In this document: positions 52,205 through 61,463 of the stretch, in pieces
How the letters are laid out: each line of letters starts with the position of its first letter
How positions within the stretch are numbered: position 1 is the stretch's first letter
Origin: Fontibacillus phaseoli
GTDB taxonomy: Bacteria > Bacillota > Bacilli > Paenibacillales > Paenibacillaceae
Direction of reading: 5' to 3'
Length of the DNA stretch: 64,000 nucleotides
NCBI RefSeq assembly: GCF_003337355.1
Contig: NZ_QPJW01000001.1
Coordinates: 248,001 to 312,000, forward strand
The notes under the pieces: generated by a model
Databases searched by the model: none
Told to the model about the DNA's origin: nothing
What the model saw: only the letters and a program-made list of their open reading frames with translations
Made by a program: the position numbers and the translations under genes

Positions 52205-53362
52205 ATGAATGCCGCAAAAAAGAAAGTCCAAGGTAATGAAAACTACAGCCCCCGATCGAAGCCGCCGATCATGAAAATGATGGAGGAAGCGAGCCGGAGA
52301 ACCGAAAAGGAAATCTGCGTTGAACAGGTGAACGTGAATTGCAGTATCGTTGACCGGGCGGAAACGCTCATCGTCGGGTTCGGATTGCCGATCAACTATG
52401 AAAGCAGGGGTTATAATTTCTCCACGGATGATTTTTCATCTCGTTCATTAACGGATTCCATTTATGCCCGTAAAGTCATTTCTGAAGGAGATATCGACTT
52501 TCTGGCCGAAATCATCGGGATTGACCTGGCGGATAAGGAGATCGTAAGCGCAAGGTACGACATTGCCGGAGACGGGAACTACAAGGTGGTCGTGGGCATT
52601 GAGGTGGATAGCCTGGAACATTTACCTGAATATCTGCCGGAGAATACAATCACTTTAACTGTACCGGCAGGCCGATTTGCGAAAATGTTGATTAACGAAC
52701 ATAAAAAAGAGGGCAGAACCGGTTATGAAGAGCGGATGCATGCCGACGTATACTTTGTCGAGGAATTCCGCCACGAAACGAAATATGTTTACGATCAGAA
52801 CAGCTATCCTTTAAATACTTATGATTTATCCGGAGAGATGCTGACCAAATACGAACCCGTAAAAATACCCGCAAACGAGTCGGAGCGGTTTGATTCCCTC
52901 CGCTATAAGATCGTGTCTTTACCGGAAATGAAAATCGCCTGCAGCATGACGCCTCCGGATTCGGAGGAGTTCGTCATCACCAAGTATTTTGAAGTGGAGC
53001 ATCAGGTGTTCGCTACGGAAGCCGCCAAATACTATATTCATGATTATTACGGTTTTCCGAGTAATTCCGATATGGAAGGAAAAGTAAACCGCTGCTTCGG
53101 GACGCGGGTTAGCTCCTTTGACGGCATGCCTGACAGCGTTCATCAAATACTCTTGCCCGGCGGAATTTATCTGCATATTACCCAGCTCGAATTCAACGGG
53201 GACAATCCGTCCATCCCGTATGACGTGGCCTTTAACCACCTGGAGGAGCTGTTCCTGTCGCGTCATCCCGGATATGAACGCGATTGGAGCAGGCATGTCA
53301 TCGCCCGCTTCCGCCAGGCCAACTGCGCCTCCGTGTTCGTACCGCTAATACTAAAGCCATAA
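52205..53362 (+). CDS. Protein with two GyrI-like ligand-binding domains, no HTH
   Basis: A 385-residue protein with no HTH but two regions resembling GyrI/integron-type effector-binding domains: about 60-200 (VVGIEVDSLEHLPEYL, ITLTVPAGRFAKML) and 240-385. GAGGAGG at 52191-52197 precedes ATG 52205. It is 180 bases after the AraC gene. Stand-alone GyrI proteins in some bacteria hydrolyse or sequester toxic small molecules, which would fit the UvrA-like/nucleotidyltransferase neighbourhood. Function inferred. Confidence 0.65.
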   Translation: MNAAKKKVQGNENYSPRSKPPIMKMMEEASRRTEKEICVEQVNVNCSIVDRAETLIVGFGLPINYESRGYNFSTDDFSSRSLTDSIYARKVISEGDIDFLAEIIGIDLADKEIVSARYDIAGDGNYKVVVGIEVDSLEHLPEYLPENTITLTVPAGRFAKMLINEHKKEGRTGYEERMHADVYFVEEFRHETKYVYDQNSYPLNTYDLSGEMLTKYEPVKIPANESERFDSLRYKIVSLPEMKIACSMTPPDSEEFVITKYFEVEHQVFATEAAKYYIHDYYGFPSNSDMEGKVNRCFGTRVSSFDGMPDSVHQILLPGGIYLHITQLEFNGDNPSIPYDVAFNHLEELFLSRHPGYERDWSRHVIARFRQANCASVFVPLILKP

Positions 53363-53367
53363 AAATC

Positions 53368-53410
53368 AAACAGCATGGTCCCGGGGAACCGGAACCATGC
53401 TGTTTTCGTT
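53368..53410. terminator. Terminator after the GyrI-like gene
   Basis: AAACAGCATGGT (53368-53379) pairs with ACCATGCTGTTT (53394-53405), an exact 12-bp stem followed by TCGTTT. Confidence 0.85.
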
Positions 53411-53455
53411 TATTCCGCGGTAAAGTTTGAGAGGTTCCGCGGCAGCAGGCAGGTA

Positions 53456-53689
53456 TTAAGCGAATGGGACTGCGGATAGCTGGATGCAATTCGTCGGACA
53501 GCTTTCAATCGCTTCCTGCAGCTCTTCCAGCAGTTCCTTGGCAATAGCCGTAATTCCCCGGTTGGAATCGCCCCCATAGATCACTTCGGCAATTCCGTTA
53601 TCGTCCAAATCGAAAATTTCCGGTGCTGCGGAGTTGCATGCACCGCAGGCAATACAAGATTCCTGGCTGACACTCGCAAAATTGTTCAT
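53456..53689 (-). CDS. fer: Ferredoxin, single 4Fe-4S cluster
   Basis: A 77-residue Bacillus-type ferredoxin. Cluster ligands: CIACGAC (three Cys) and the distant SCPTNCI Cys. The intervening LDDNGIAEV matches Bacillus Fer. ATG 53689 follows AGAGGAAA; a longer frame upstream is rejected. It is an electron carrier. Its location next to the GyrI block may be fortuitous. Confidence 0.93.
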   Translation of the reverse strand: MNNFASVSQESCIACGACNSAAPEIFDLDDNGIAEVIYGGDSNRGITAIAKELLEELQEAIESCPTNCIQLSAVPFA

Positions 53690-54008
53690 AGATTTCCTCT
53701 CCCCGGACTTTTTAGAATCCACGACCCCTCCGAAGTAGCGCTATGAAATTTCAATATCTGCAAGGGGATAGTACATTCTGATGACATTTTACAATCCGTC
53801 AAATCCCTTCATCAAGCGAAAAAACAACAGGTAGCCCCTTATTCGTTCTGTATTGTGAATTTAGACACAAAGTTTTTGATTTTGGAAATGGACGACATCC
53901 CGCGGACAACTAGGGGCCTCTTTTTACGATTGACAATTCGTTAGTCAAGGCTTGATAATCTTGATCATCGGAGCTTTGGCTCAACTGCTTAATCAGAAAA
54001 AAGGTACG

Positions 54009-54470
54009 ATGGAAGGGGAAGTGGTGAATTTGTTGCAAAGGCTGGAAGCGTTGCTTGAAGAAGTTCCAAAGACCATTCAAGGGATCGACGAAGAGCTTTT
54101 TACGAACAAACCTTTACCGGATAAGTGGTCAAAACTGGAAATCCTGGGCCACTTGTGCGATTCGGCGGCAATAAATCATCAGCGCTTCATAAAGATCATT
54201 TTGGCGGATCAGCCGGTTACCTTGGAAGGATACAAGCAGAACGAATTGGTGAAAATTCACGATTATCAGAACGGTTATACAAAAGCGGAGCTGCTTGAAC
54301 TTTGGAAACAACGGAACAAACAGATACGGATTATAGTAAGGAACCTCAATGAGCTGGAATTAAGCAAGTCGAGTTTATGGACAGATGGAAGCCAAGTCAC
54401 TTTAAAATGGCTGCTCGAGCATTACCTGGATCATCTTGATCATCACCTTAAACAAATTGTCGGGATTTAA
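54009..54470 (+). CDS. DinB/YfiT-like four-helix protein
   Basis: A 153-residue DinB_2 family protein. The likely metal-binding His residues are in LEILGHLCDSAAINHQRF and HLDHLDHHLKQI. DinB-like proteins of Bacillales act as metal-dependent thiol S-transferases (bacillithiol) or have unknown roles. ATG 54009 follows AAAAAGGT at short spacing; start slightly uncertain. Confidence 0.88.
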   Translation: MEGEVVNLLQRLEALLEEVPKTIQGIDEELFTNKPLPDKWSKLEILGHLCDSAAINHQRFIKIILADQPVTLEGYKQNELVKIHDYQNGYTKAELLELWKQRNKQIRIIVRNLNELELSKSSLWTDGSQVTLKWLLEHYLDHLDHHLKQIVGI

Positions 54471-54620
54471 TTCAAAAGAGGCTTGGTGGTCATTTGACGA
54501 GCGGAAACATCACGGAAATCGGCTTCATGGTCTCTCCGCAACCTGTAGTTGACACATTGCCAGCCTTACTTGATAGTCGAAAACAGGGCGTTATTATAAG
54601 ATGAGCGTGAGGTGATGACG

Positions 54621-55409
54621 ATGGACTTTGCGGATAAATTGCAAAGCTACAGAAAACAAAAAGGATTGTCCCAGGAAAATTTGGCGGAGGTCGTTGGCGT
54701 TTCGCGGCAAGCCGTATCCAAGTGGGAATCGGGACAGTCGTATCCCGAGATGGATAAGATGATCGCAATAAGTGAACTATTTCACGTAACCGTGGATCAT
54801 CTGGTCAAGGACACCCCCAGCGACAACAGAGAGGCCCGGCCCCAAATTCCTGGACCTGTCCAGGCAGGTTGGCGCCCTTATTTTCACTATGAGTACAAAA
54901 GCAAGAAAACGTTATTCGGAATCCCGCTCGTTCATATTCATGTCGGACGCGGTATTCATGTCGCCAAAGGAATTATTGCCGTCGGCAATATTTCGATCGG
55001 TGTTCTCTCGATCGGGATCCTTGCGCTAGGCGGCTTAAGCATCGGCGCGCTTGCTGCGGGTCTTGTCAGTCTGGCAGCGCTGGCCATTGGCTTGCTGCTG
55101 GGAGCGGGGGGGATCGCGGCCGGTATCGTTGCTATTGGCGGGCTTGCGCTAGGAATTCTTACGATCGGCGGGCTGTCGATCGGCATGTTCTCGCTAGGCG
55201 GCTGCGCCGTCGCTTCGCATATTGCCATCGGAGGTTACGCTAGCGGACATATCGCTATTGGCGATGCGGTAAACGGAGCCTATACGCTCGCCATTCAAAA
55301 CGATGATTTCGGCAGCATCCGGGCCGAGCAGGTGAGGCAGTTGATACAACAAGAGTACCCAAATTTGTGGAAGCCGCTGGCGGAGCGGATTATCGGGATG
55401 TTTAATTAG
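54621..55409 (+). CDS. XRE regulator with a long glycine/isoleucine-rich repeat domain
   Basis: A 262-residue protein. N-terminal XRE HTH (YRKQKGLSQENLAEVVGVSRQ; SKWESGQSYPEMDKM) is followed by a linker. Residues about 120-235 are built from repeats of roughly 5-7 residues ending in IG, LG or AG (GVLSIGILALGGLSIGALAAG and similar). The end is an acidic helix tail. ATG 54621 has GAGG 8 bases upstream. The repeat is hydrophobic enough for membrane association, or may form a beta-solenoid. Confidence 0.85.
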   Translation: MDFADKLQSYRKQKGLSQENLAEVVGVSRQAVSKWESGQSYPEMDKMIAISELFHVTVDHLVKDTPSDNREARPQIPGPVQAGWRPYFHYEYKSKKTLFGIPLVHIHVGRGIHVAKGIIAVGNISIGVLSIGILALGGLSIGALAAGLVSLAALAIGLLLGAGGIAAGIVAIGGLALGILTIGGLSIGMFSLGGCAVASHIAIGGYASGHIAIGDAVNGAYTLAIQNDDFGSIRAEQVRQLIQQEYPNLWKPLAERIIGMFN

Positions 55410-55438
55410 ATAATGAGAATTTGAAAGATATTTTTGAT

Positions 55439-55889
55439 TTACTGGGGGAAACGGACGGGGAAGTTACGTTCTTTTTCTGTTAGGGAGCCTGCTTGTCGTT
55501 GAAGGATTGTCCATACGTGAAGTCAACCGTATACGTACCTGCTTTTTCCGCTTTGATCGTCCAGGTCTTCTGGTGAGAAGTCGCGATTATACTCGTATCT
55601 TCGCCGGTGACCTTCGTATTTACGAGTTCGAGTCCATTGCTGGTATTGTAGGACCAAGCATAACCTGTAGTCGTGTTTTCTTCAAGGGTAATGTCAAACG
55701 TTTCGCCGACAGCCACCTGAATGTTCTTTTTCGATTGGGTTTTATCCTGTTTTTCCTGCGAAGCTACCGTGGCGTTTGGATTGGATTTTTCAAGTTGTCT
55801 GCGAATGCTGCTCCCACGACACTCAGGCTTCCGACAGAAAGGCAGCTCACCAGGCATGCAGCGACGATTTTTTTGTTTGCTTTTTTCAT
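55439..55889 (-). pseudogene. Frameshifted chagasin-type (I42) peptidase inhibitor
   Basis: ATG 55889, with GGAGGTAAACAAA upstream, starts a signal peptide (MKKANKKIVAACLVSCLSVG, then VVGAAFAD), which ends at a stop in its own frame. A -1 shift within GACAACTTG leads to the main frame with the chagasin hallmark NTTTGYAWSYN (GETFDITLEENTTTGYAW region). It stops early at QAP, while another frame supplies LTEKERNFPVRFPQ, ending near 55439. Two frameshifts therefore disrupt an exported I42 cysteine-peptidase inhibitor. Confidence 0.65.
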
Positions 55890-56026
55890 TTTGTTTACCT
55901 CCATTTTGTTTTTTTGTTTCATGCCCTATACACAACGTTGCGATCCATATTGTTGCAAGGATCTTAAATTTTTTTATAAAAATAGGCTAATACATCACAG
56001 ATTCGTTAAAAAGAGGGTGGAATTCT

Positions 56027-56116
56027 ATGTTGTCTGCTGTAATTAGTTTGTCACCATTTGAATATAAAATGTCACCGCCCATGCCCTTAATGGTTTGGGC
56101 TTTTTTGCTTTTTTAG
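56027..56116 (+). other. Short frame with direct repeat and hairpin; possible IS21-like end
   Basis: In the 455-base gap (55890-56344) there is a 29-codon frame from ATG 56027 with an AGAGGGTGG ribosome site. Within it TGTCACC occurs at 56049-56055 and 56070-56076, exactly 21 bases apart, as at the ends of IS21-family elements. A GCCCA...TGGGC hairpin with a T-run (about 56078-56110) follows. No transposase is present. The rest of the gap is AT-rich and empty. Confidence 0.35.
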
Positions 56117-56344
56117 ATCATTTTAATTTATGGTTTTAGCATCGCGTTTAGGTGGGAATAACATAAATATAAGATTTATAATTTGAAGATGAAATGTCAT
56201 TTTTGATTTCTGGAGTAAAAAATCTTGGGCAAAAGAGGATATGCTGTATTCACTAAATGATCAGTGAGCAATAAAAGAGAGCCGAAATTTTCATCATATT
56301 ATTGGTTCCATGCCGAGCAGAAAATCAATAAGCAGTGAGTGCTT

Positions 56345-57952
56345 TTATCTCAATTCAGTCTGGGAATAATTCAGCTTGTATTCCTTGGGACTCATTCCTG
56401 CATATTTGGAAAATACATGGGTGAAATAAGCAGGTGTCTCGATACCGACGGCTTCCGCGACTTCAAATACTTTGCTCGCCGGATTCCTGAGCAATTTCTT
56501 GGCTTTTTCAATTCGATACTTATTGATTGCGTCGATGATGGATTCACCAGTTACTTTTTTGTAGAGGCGGCTGAGATAGCTGCTGTTGATATGGATATGA
56601 TCCGCAATAATTTGCAGATTTAAGTTCTGATTGTAATGCTCTCTTATATATTTTTGGCATTCTATAACGATGTAATTGGGTTGTTTGTCATTGAACGCCA
56701 AAGCCCTTGAACAGCTTTGAATCAAACGCTTTAGAATGTCTGTCAACTGCTGTATGTTTTTGCTCTCCTGGATTTGCTTATACACCGTGGTTTGGCTTTC
56801 AGTGGGCTCCGCTGCAAAGGGTTGACTGGCGCTTAGCAAGCGGAAACAGTAAGAACCGATAAGCAGACAAGCGACCTTTACATTTTCAATCGGCTCTTTG
56901 GTGCTTCTGTAGCTTTCAAGTAACCGGTCAAGTTGATGGATTGCCAACTCGCTTTGTCTATGTTGCAGATATTCGGCAATTTGCTCTGCGGCATGATGAG
57001 GAGGCGCTCCGGGAGTGAGCGTTTGGTTGGCATGCGGCCTATAAACAGCAACATGATTATCGCTGTAGAAGTTGCCTTGCAGCGCTTCTTTGGCTTCGCG
57101 GTAAGCCGTTGACAGTGTCAGCACATCCCAGTGCATCGAACTGATCCCGATATTCAGATGGTATCGTCTAAAGTTCTTTGCCATCGTGAGAATCTCGTTA
57201 CAAATTGTGAGCAAGGCTTGTGTTGAGACCGCTGCATTACCGCCGTCCATGGAGACAATCGCAAGCAAGGTGCTTTGCTCCATGGCCATTATATAAGAAG
57301 GACGTTCCTCGAATGCTAGTGCAAGGAATTGACGAATGGAAGCCAGGAACCGTTGATATTCATTAGTTAATGGGAAACTGTGCTTATCCTCAAACTCCAG
57401 ATAGACGGCGAAATAGTTCTCTAGCTGCAAACCAAGCTCTCTTGAGCGGTTGAACAAGCTTGCTTCATCACTGATTAAGCCCTCTACGGCTTCCTTCAGA
57501 AATTTTTCGCTGATTTCAGAGAGATGATCATTAATCTTGCTCTCTAGCTGCCTCAATTTCTCTCTTTGCTCTTTCTCCTTTTCCAGCAATCGCGTGGCCT
57601 TCTCAATGGCAACAGGAATTTTCTCCGTGGGGTTGATCTTGACCACAAAATCGACTACTTCATACTGAATGGCCGTTTGGGCATAGGAGAAGTCGGCGAA
57701 GGCGGTAAGGATGATAACCTTAATTTGCGGGAAATTCCGGTGTACATAATTCGATAAAGCCAGACCGTCCATACCCGGCATACGGATATCGGTGACGATA
57801 ATATGGATATCATAATGACCCAGCATTTCCACAGCCTCCATGCCATTACAAGCTTCGCACACCACCTCACATTGTAAAGCTTCCCAATCAATAAAACATT
57901 GCAGCCCTTTTTTGATAACAGGCTCATTATCCACGATCATGACGTTATACAT
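56345..57952 (-). CDS. YesN-type response regulator with AraC DNA-binding domain
   Basis: A 535-residue response regulator: receiver domain (phospho-Asp in IIVTDIRMPGMDG), a long middle with coiled-coil region (EKEKEQREKLRQLE), and a C-terminal AraC HTH (LNLQIIADHIHINSSYLSRLYKK). ATG 57952 (MYNVMIVDNEP) follows GGGGGAACT, overlapping the kinase gene end. It probably activates the divergent sugar ABC operon in response to the partner kinase. Confidence 0.93.
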   Translation of the reverse strand: MYNVMIVDNEPVIKKGLQCFIDWEALQCEVVCEACNGMEAVEMLGHYDIHIIVTDIRMPGMDGLALSNYVHRNFPQIKVIILTAFADFSYAQTAIQYEVVDFVVKINPTEKIPVAIEKATRLLEKEKEQREKLRQLESKINDHLSEISEKFLKEAVEGLISDEASLFNRSRELGLQLENYFAVYLEFEDKHSFPLTNEYQRFLASIRQFLALAFEERPSYIMAMEQSTLLAIVSMDGGNAAVSTQALLTICNEILTMAKNFRRYHLNIGISSMHWDVLTLSTAYREAKEALQGNFYSDNHVAVYRPHANQTLTPGAPPHHAAEQIAEYLQHRQSELAIHQLDRLLESYRSTKEPIENVKVACLLIGSYCFRLLSASQPFAAEPTESQTTVYKQIQESKNIQQLTDILKRLIQSCSRALAFNDKQPNYIVIECQKYIREHYNQNLNLQIIADHIHINSSYLSRLYKKVTGESIIDAINKYRIEKAKKLLRNPASKVFEVAEAVGIETPAYFTHVFSKYAGMSPKEYKLNYSQTELR

Positions 57953-59744
57953 GCGATAGTTCCCCCTGATCAGCAGGGATATGTAGAGTAACTTTGGCCC
58001 CTGCTCCAAATTCGCTCTCGACATCAATTCCATAAGGCTCGCCGTAAATCAGCTTGACCCGTTTTTGCGTGTTGATCAAGCCAATGTTGTTGTGGCCTTG
58101 TTTGCGCCGGGCTCTGCTTTCGAATTCATTCCAATTCCGCGGAACATATTCGAACCCGCTACCGTTGTCGGTGATCTCAAAATAAATCGAGTCATTGCTG
58201 CGATAAATGCGGATATGGATGATCCCTTTGCCCAGCTTTTTCTCCACCCCGTGAACTACAGCATTCTCTACCAAGGGTTCGACGCTCAGCTTGGGAAGCA
58301 GCAAATCCAGTATAGCCTCGTCCTCAATCTGGATCGTGTACTCGATTTTATCCTCGAATCTTTCTTTCTGTAGATAAAGGTAAAAATTGATGAAGTCCAG
58401 TTCCTGACGAATGGGAACCTTGGCCATGCTATTGGAATAAATGCTTGCCTGCAGCAGCTCCGTCAGGGACGTGACCATCTTGTAAACGGTCTCATCTTTG
58501 GATAGCTTTGCTTTATAGCCGATGGTAATCAACGTATTAAATAGAAAGTGGGGATTCATCTGAGCTTGCAAAAATTTAATTTCAGATTCTTTGACTAACA
58601 GGTGCTTCTCATAAACTTCCTTGATCAGATAATTGATCTCTTCCGTCATATTATTGAAGGTGCTGCTTACTTGATTGAGCTCTACATCCTTGTAGGCCGG
58701 CATTCTGGCGTTATAATCGCCTTTCTTGACCTTGCGGAAACTCCGCAGCAAATCACGGACAACTCGTGTAAAGCGAAGGGATAACAGGACGCCTGCTGCG
58801 AGGGACACGAAAGCAATCAGAGCGATAATCCAAATGTATCTGCGCATACTCTCGGACAATGTAGACAGTATTTGCTTCTTAGGAATACCTGCGACGAAGG
58901 TCAGACCGGTTGTACCGATGCTGCGGGAAACAGCCAGATAGCTCTCCTGATTGATCTTCACCTCACCTACTTCATGATGATCTTTCAGTGCATAGACGGC
59001 GGGAGAAACAATAGAACCCAGCGCTTGCTTATCGGCCGTGGAATAGACGGTCCCCTGGTTATCGATGATGTAGGCTATAGCGCCCGGGAAGGCTAGCAGT
59101 TCAGCATACTTTTCCGCTAAATCGGACTCTTTCGTACCAAAGATCAGCACAAGACGGTGCTGGGGAAGGTTGATATTGGATACAATTCGGGTGAAATAGA
59201 TCGTACGATCCTCATCACTTGGCGGGACAATTTCCTTGCCCCGTTCCATATCATGAACCGAATGATAGATGGCGAGATTGTTCTTGTTGATTTGTTCGAT
59301 GTTAGGCTGCGACTTTATAACGGATACATAATTGTCCGCGTCAAAGAAAACATAAGCGGTTGATAGCAGGCTGATATTCCAAGCGTTATTGAACATCAGG
59401 CTGTATTTCAGGTCCTCTTCCATTTCAAGCTTATTGATAAATATTTTGTAGTAGTCGTCTCCCAGAGACACATCCTCGATGGACCAGGCTCTTACCGTTT
59501 TATTGGCAAGGAAATGCAGTGAGGTATTATCAGTAACCTGGAAGGATTTCTCGATATTGTCGTTGGTCTGGCCGATTAGAAGCGACAGATTATCATTGGC
59601 ATTTCGGGTCAGAATCCCGGAGATGCTCCAATAGAAATAGCAGCCGGCGAAGGTCATGGGCAGCAGAATAAGCAAAAAAATGATAATAACAATCTTATTC
59701 CTTACCGGAATGCGGGAGATAAAACTGATGTTTTCATTGGACAT
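57945..59744 (-). CDS. YesM-type sensor histidine kinase
   Basis: A 599-residue membrane sensor kinase: helices at about 15-35 and 300-320 around an extracellular Cache-like domain, a HAMP region, the phospho-His box QMNPHFLFNTLITIGYKAK (His_kinase type), the N box NAVVHG and the G box DNGSGFEYV. It overlaps the start of the regulator gene by 8 bases and is transcribed first. Divergent from the solute-binding protein gene, it may read the sugar state through that protein. Confidence 0.93.
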   Translation of the reverse strand: MSNENISFISRIPVRNKIVIIIFLLILLPMTFAGCYFYWSISGILTRNANDNLSLLIGQTNDNIEKSFQVTDNTSLHFLANKTVRAWSIEDVSLGDDYYKIFINKLEMEEDLKYSLMFNNAWNISLLSTAYVFFDADNYVSVIKSQPNIEQINKNNLAIYHSVHDMERGKEIVPPSDEDRTIYFTRIVSNINLPQHRLVLIFGTKESDLAEKYAELLAFPGAIAYIIDNQGTVYSTADKQALGSIVSPAVYALKDHHEVGEVKINQESYLAVSRSIGTTGLTFVAGIPKKQILSTLSESMRRYIWIIALIAFVSLAAGVLLSLRFTRVVRDLLRSFRKVKKGDYNARMPAYKDVELNQVSSTFNNMTEEINYLIKEVYEKHLLVKESEIKFLQAQMNPHFLFNTLITIGYKAKLSKDETVYKMVTSLTELLQASIYSNSMAKVPIRQELDFINFYLYLQKERFEDKIEYTIQIEDEAILDLLLPKLSVEPLVENAVVHGVEKKLGKGIIHIRIYRSNDSIYFEITDNGSGFEYVPRNWNEFESRARRKQGHNNIGLINTQKRVKLIYGEPYGIDVESEFGAGAKVTLHIPADQGELSHV

Positions 59745-60014
59745 GCTATCTGCTCCTTGGCAATGACGCTATAGTAAAGTTATTATATAATCTTTTCTTT
59801 GTGTCGAATAGCCGAACAGGGCTATCTCTAGCCATTTGGTAAAGAAATCAACAAAGAGTTAAAGAAAACTGAAAGCCCTTTCAGCAGACCGACCATCTTC
59901 GCTATTTGCTCAAAATATTATAAAAGATCATACCGAAAAACCAATTCATTTGCCCTTTTCTTTGTTCTACAATGGGGCTGTAACAAATCGCATTATCCTA
60001 AAGGGGGATTTGAT

Positions 60015-61376
60015 TTGAGAAAGTCATTGTACAAAACGAGTTGTATTCTAGCAAGCACTCTCATGTTGGTCATGTCCATTTCGGCATGCGGATCACCGAG
60101 TGCATCAGAGAACAGCGGGGCTCCCGCAAACTCTGCACCTTCCGAGTCGGAACAGGCAAGCGCTGCTCCTGTTACCAAGGCACCGGTGAAAATTTCTTAT
60201 CTTACCTTCCGGGTGGGTACTCATGCGTCAGCCAAGATGGAGGAAGAACAGATCAAACAGTTCAATGCCAAGTATGGCAATGAAGTGGAAGTTGTGGTTG
60301 AAGAGATTCCAAGTGATTCCGCCTATGAGGATAAATTGAAGATTCTGGCTGCCTCCGGGGATGTTCCGGATGTGGTGATGGGCAAGAACGGAATTAACGA
60401 CCTTTTGATCAAAAGCAATCTTGCAACCCCTTTCAATGAGTATCTGGACAAGGATCCGGAATGGAAAGCAGAAATTGGTGAGGCGGCAATCACGGCCAAT
60501 ACACGGGATGGCAAGGTCTGGTCCATCAGTGATCAGAAGCAGAATATCGGCTATTTCTACAACAAGGAAATGTTTGAGCAGGCAGGGATTAAGCCAGCGC
60601 AGACGTGGGATGAATTTATGAGTAACAATGAGAAGCTCAAGGCAGCAGGTTTTATCCCCCTCTCGTTGATGACCGGGGAGAACGCCTGGACGACCAACCT
60701 GATTCTTGGTGCGATCGTGGGTACGAACGGAGATGCGGGCAATTCATTTATGAACACCCTGCACCCCACCGACTTCAATACGCCTGAAATGATCGAAGCC
60801 CTCAACCTGATGAAGACGATGCTGGAGAAATATGCAACCAAGGATGCGCTTGGCGCCGGATATGCCAATGCAGCGAACAACTTCTGCCAGAACAAAGCAG
60901 CAATTATTGCCAATGGGCCGTGGATGATCGGAGACTTTAGCGATCCGACCAAGTGCAGTGAAGGCTTTGATAAAAAAGTAGGGGTCGCGGCGTTTCCAAA
61001 CAACAGCATGGTCTCGACCTATGAAGTGGGGTATATGATTGGGGCCAAAACGCAAGAAACCCGTGATGCAGCCGAAAAATTCATCCGTTTCAAGACCGGC
61101 ATTGAGGGACAGACCATCGCGCTTGAATATGGCAATGTCATGCCCGTATCCGATGAAGTACAGCCTTCGGAAGAGCTTAGACAGAAGTATCCGCTGTTTG
61201 TTGAATCTATAGCAGTAGCCCAGCAGACAGAGGTTCATTATCGGAACTTTGACGCTATTGTCTATCCCAACGTCACCGATGCTTGGAAGACGCTTTATCC
61301 GAAGCTGGTATTCGGCCGATCGGCGGCAGAGGATATCACACAAGAGCTAACGGATATTGCCGCTAAAAGTAAATAA
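60015..61376 (+). CDS. Sugar ABC transporter solute-binding lipoprotein
   Basis: A 453-residue family 1 extracellular binding protein. Lipobox SISAC gives a lipid-anchored Cys; a Ser/Ala/Pro-rich linker follows. Sugar-binding segments include GDVPDVVMGKNGI and AAIIANGPWMIGDF. The start is TTG 60015, 7 bases after AAGGGGG. It heads an operon with two permeases; no ATPase is present, so a shared MsmX/MsmK-type ATPase elsewhere is expected. The ligand may be an alpha-glucan, judging from the following GH65 gene. Confidence 0.93.
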   Translation: MRKSLYKTSCILASTLMLVMSISACGSPSASENSGAPANSAPSESEQASAAPVTKAPVKISYLTFRVGTHASAKMEEEQIKQFNAKYGNEVEVVVEEIPSDSAYEDKLKILAASGDVPDVVMGKNGINDLLIKSNLATPFNEYLDKDPEWKAEIGEAAITANTRDGKVWSISDQKQNIGYFYNKEMFEQAGIKPAQTWDEFMSNNEKLKAAGFIPLSLMTGENAWTTNLILGAIVGTNGDAGNSFMNTLHPTDFNTPEMIEALNLMKTMLEKYATKDALGAGYANAANNFCQNKAAIIANGPWMIGDFSDPTKCSEGFDKKVGVAAFPNNSMVSTYEVGYMIGAKTQETRDAAEKFIRFKTGIEGQTIALEYGNVMPVSDEVQPSEELRQKYPLFVESIAVAQQTEVHYRNFDAIVYPNVTDAWKTLYPKLVFGRSAAEDITQELTDIAAKSK

Positions 61377-61411
61377 ACACAAGCTGACGATTGAGTGTAC
61401 GAAATGTGATT

Positions 61412-61443
61412 GGATCTCCGGCAGGCATGCCTGCCGGAGATCC
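61412..61443 (+). repeat. Perfect 32-bp palindrome between binding-protein and permease genes
   Basis: The left arm GGATCTCCGGCAGGCA (61412-61427) is followed by its exact reverse complement (to 61443), with no T-run. In RNA it folds to a very stable stem. Such intercistronic hairpins often stabilise the upstream binding-protein mRNA or attenuate the permease part. Confidence 0.9.
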
Positions 61444-61463
61444 GGTTGGGGAGGACCATATGC

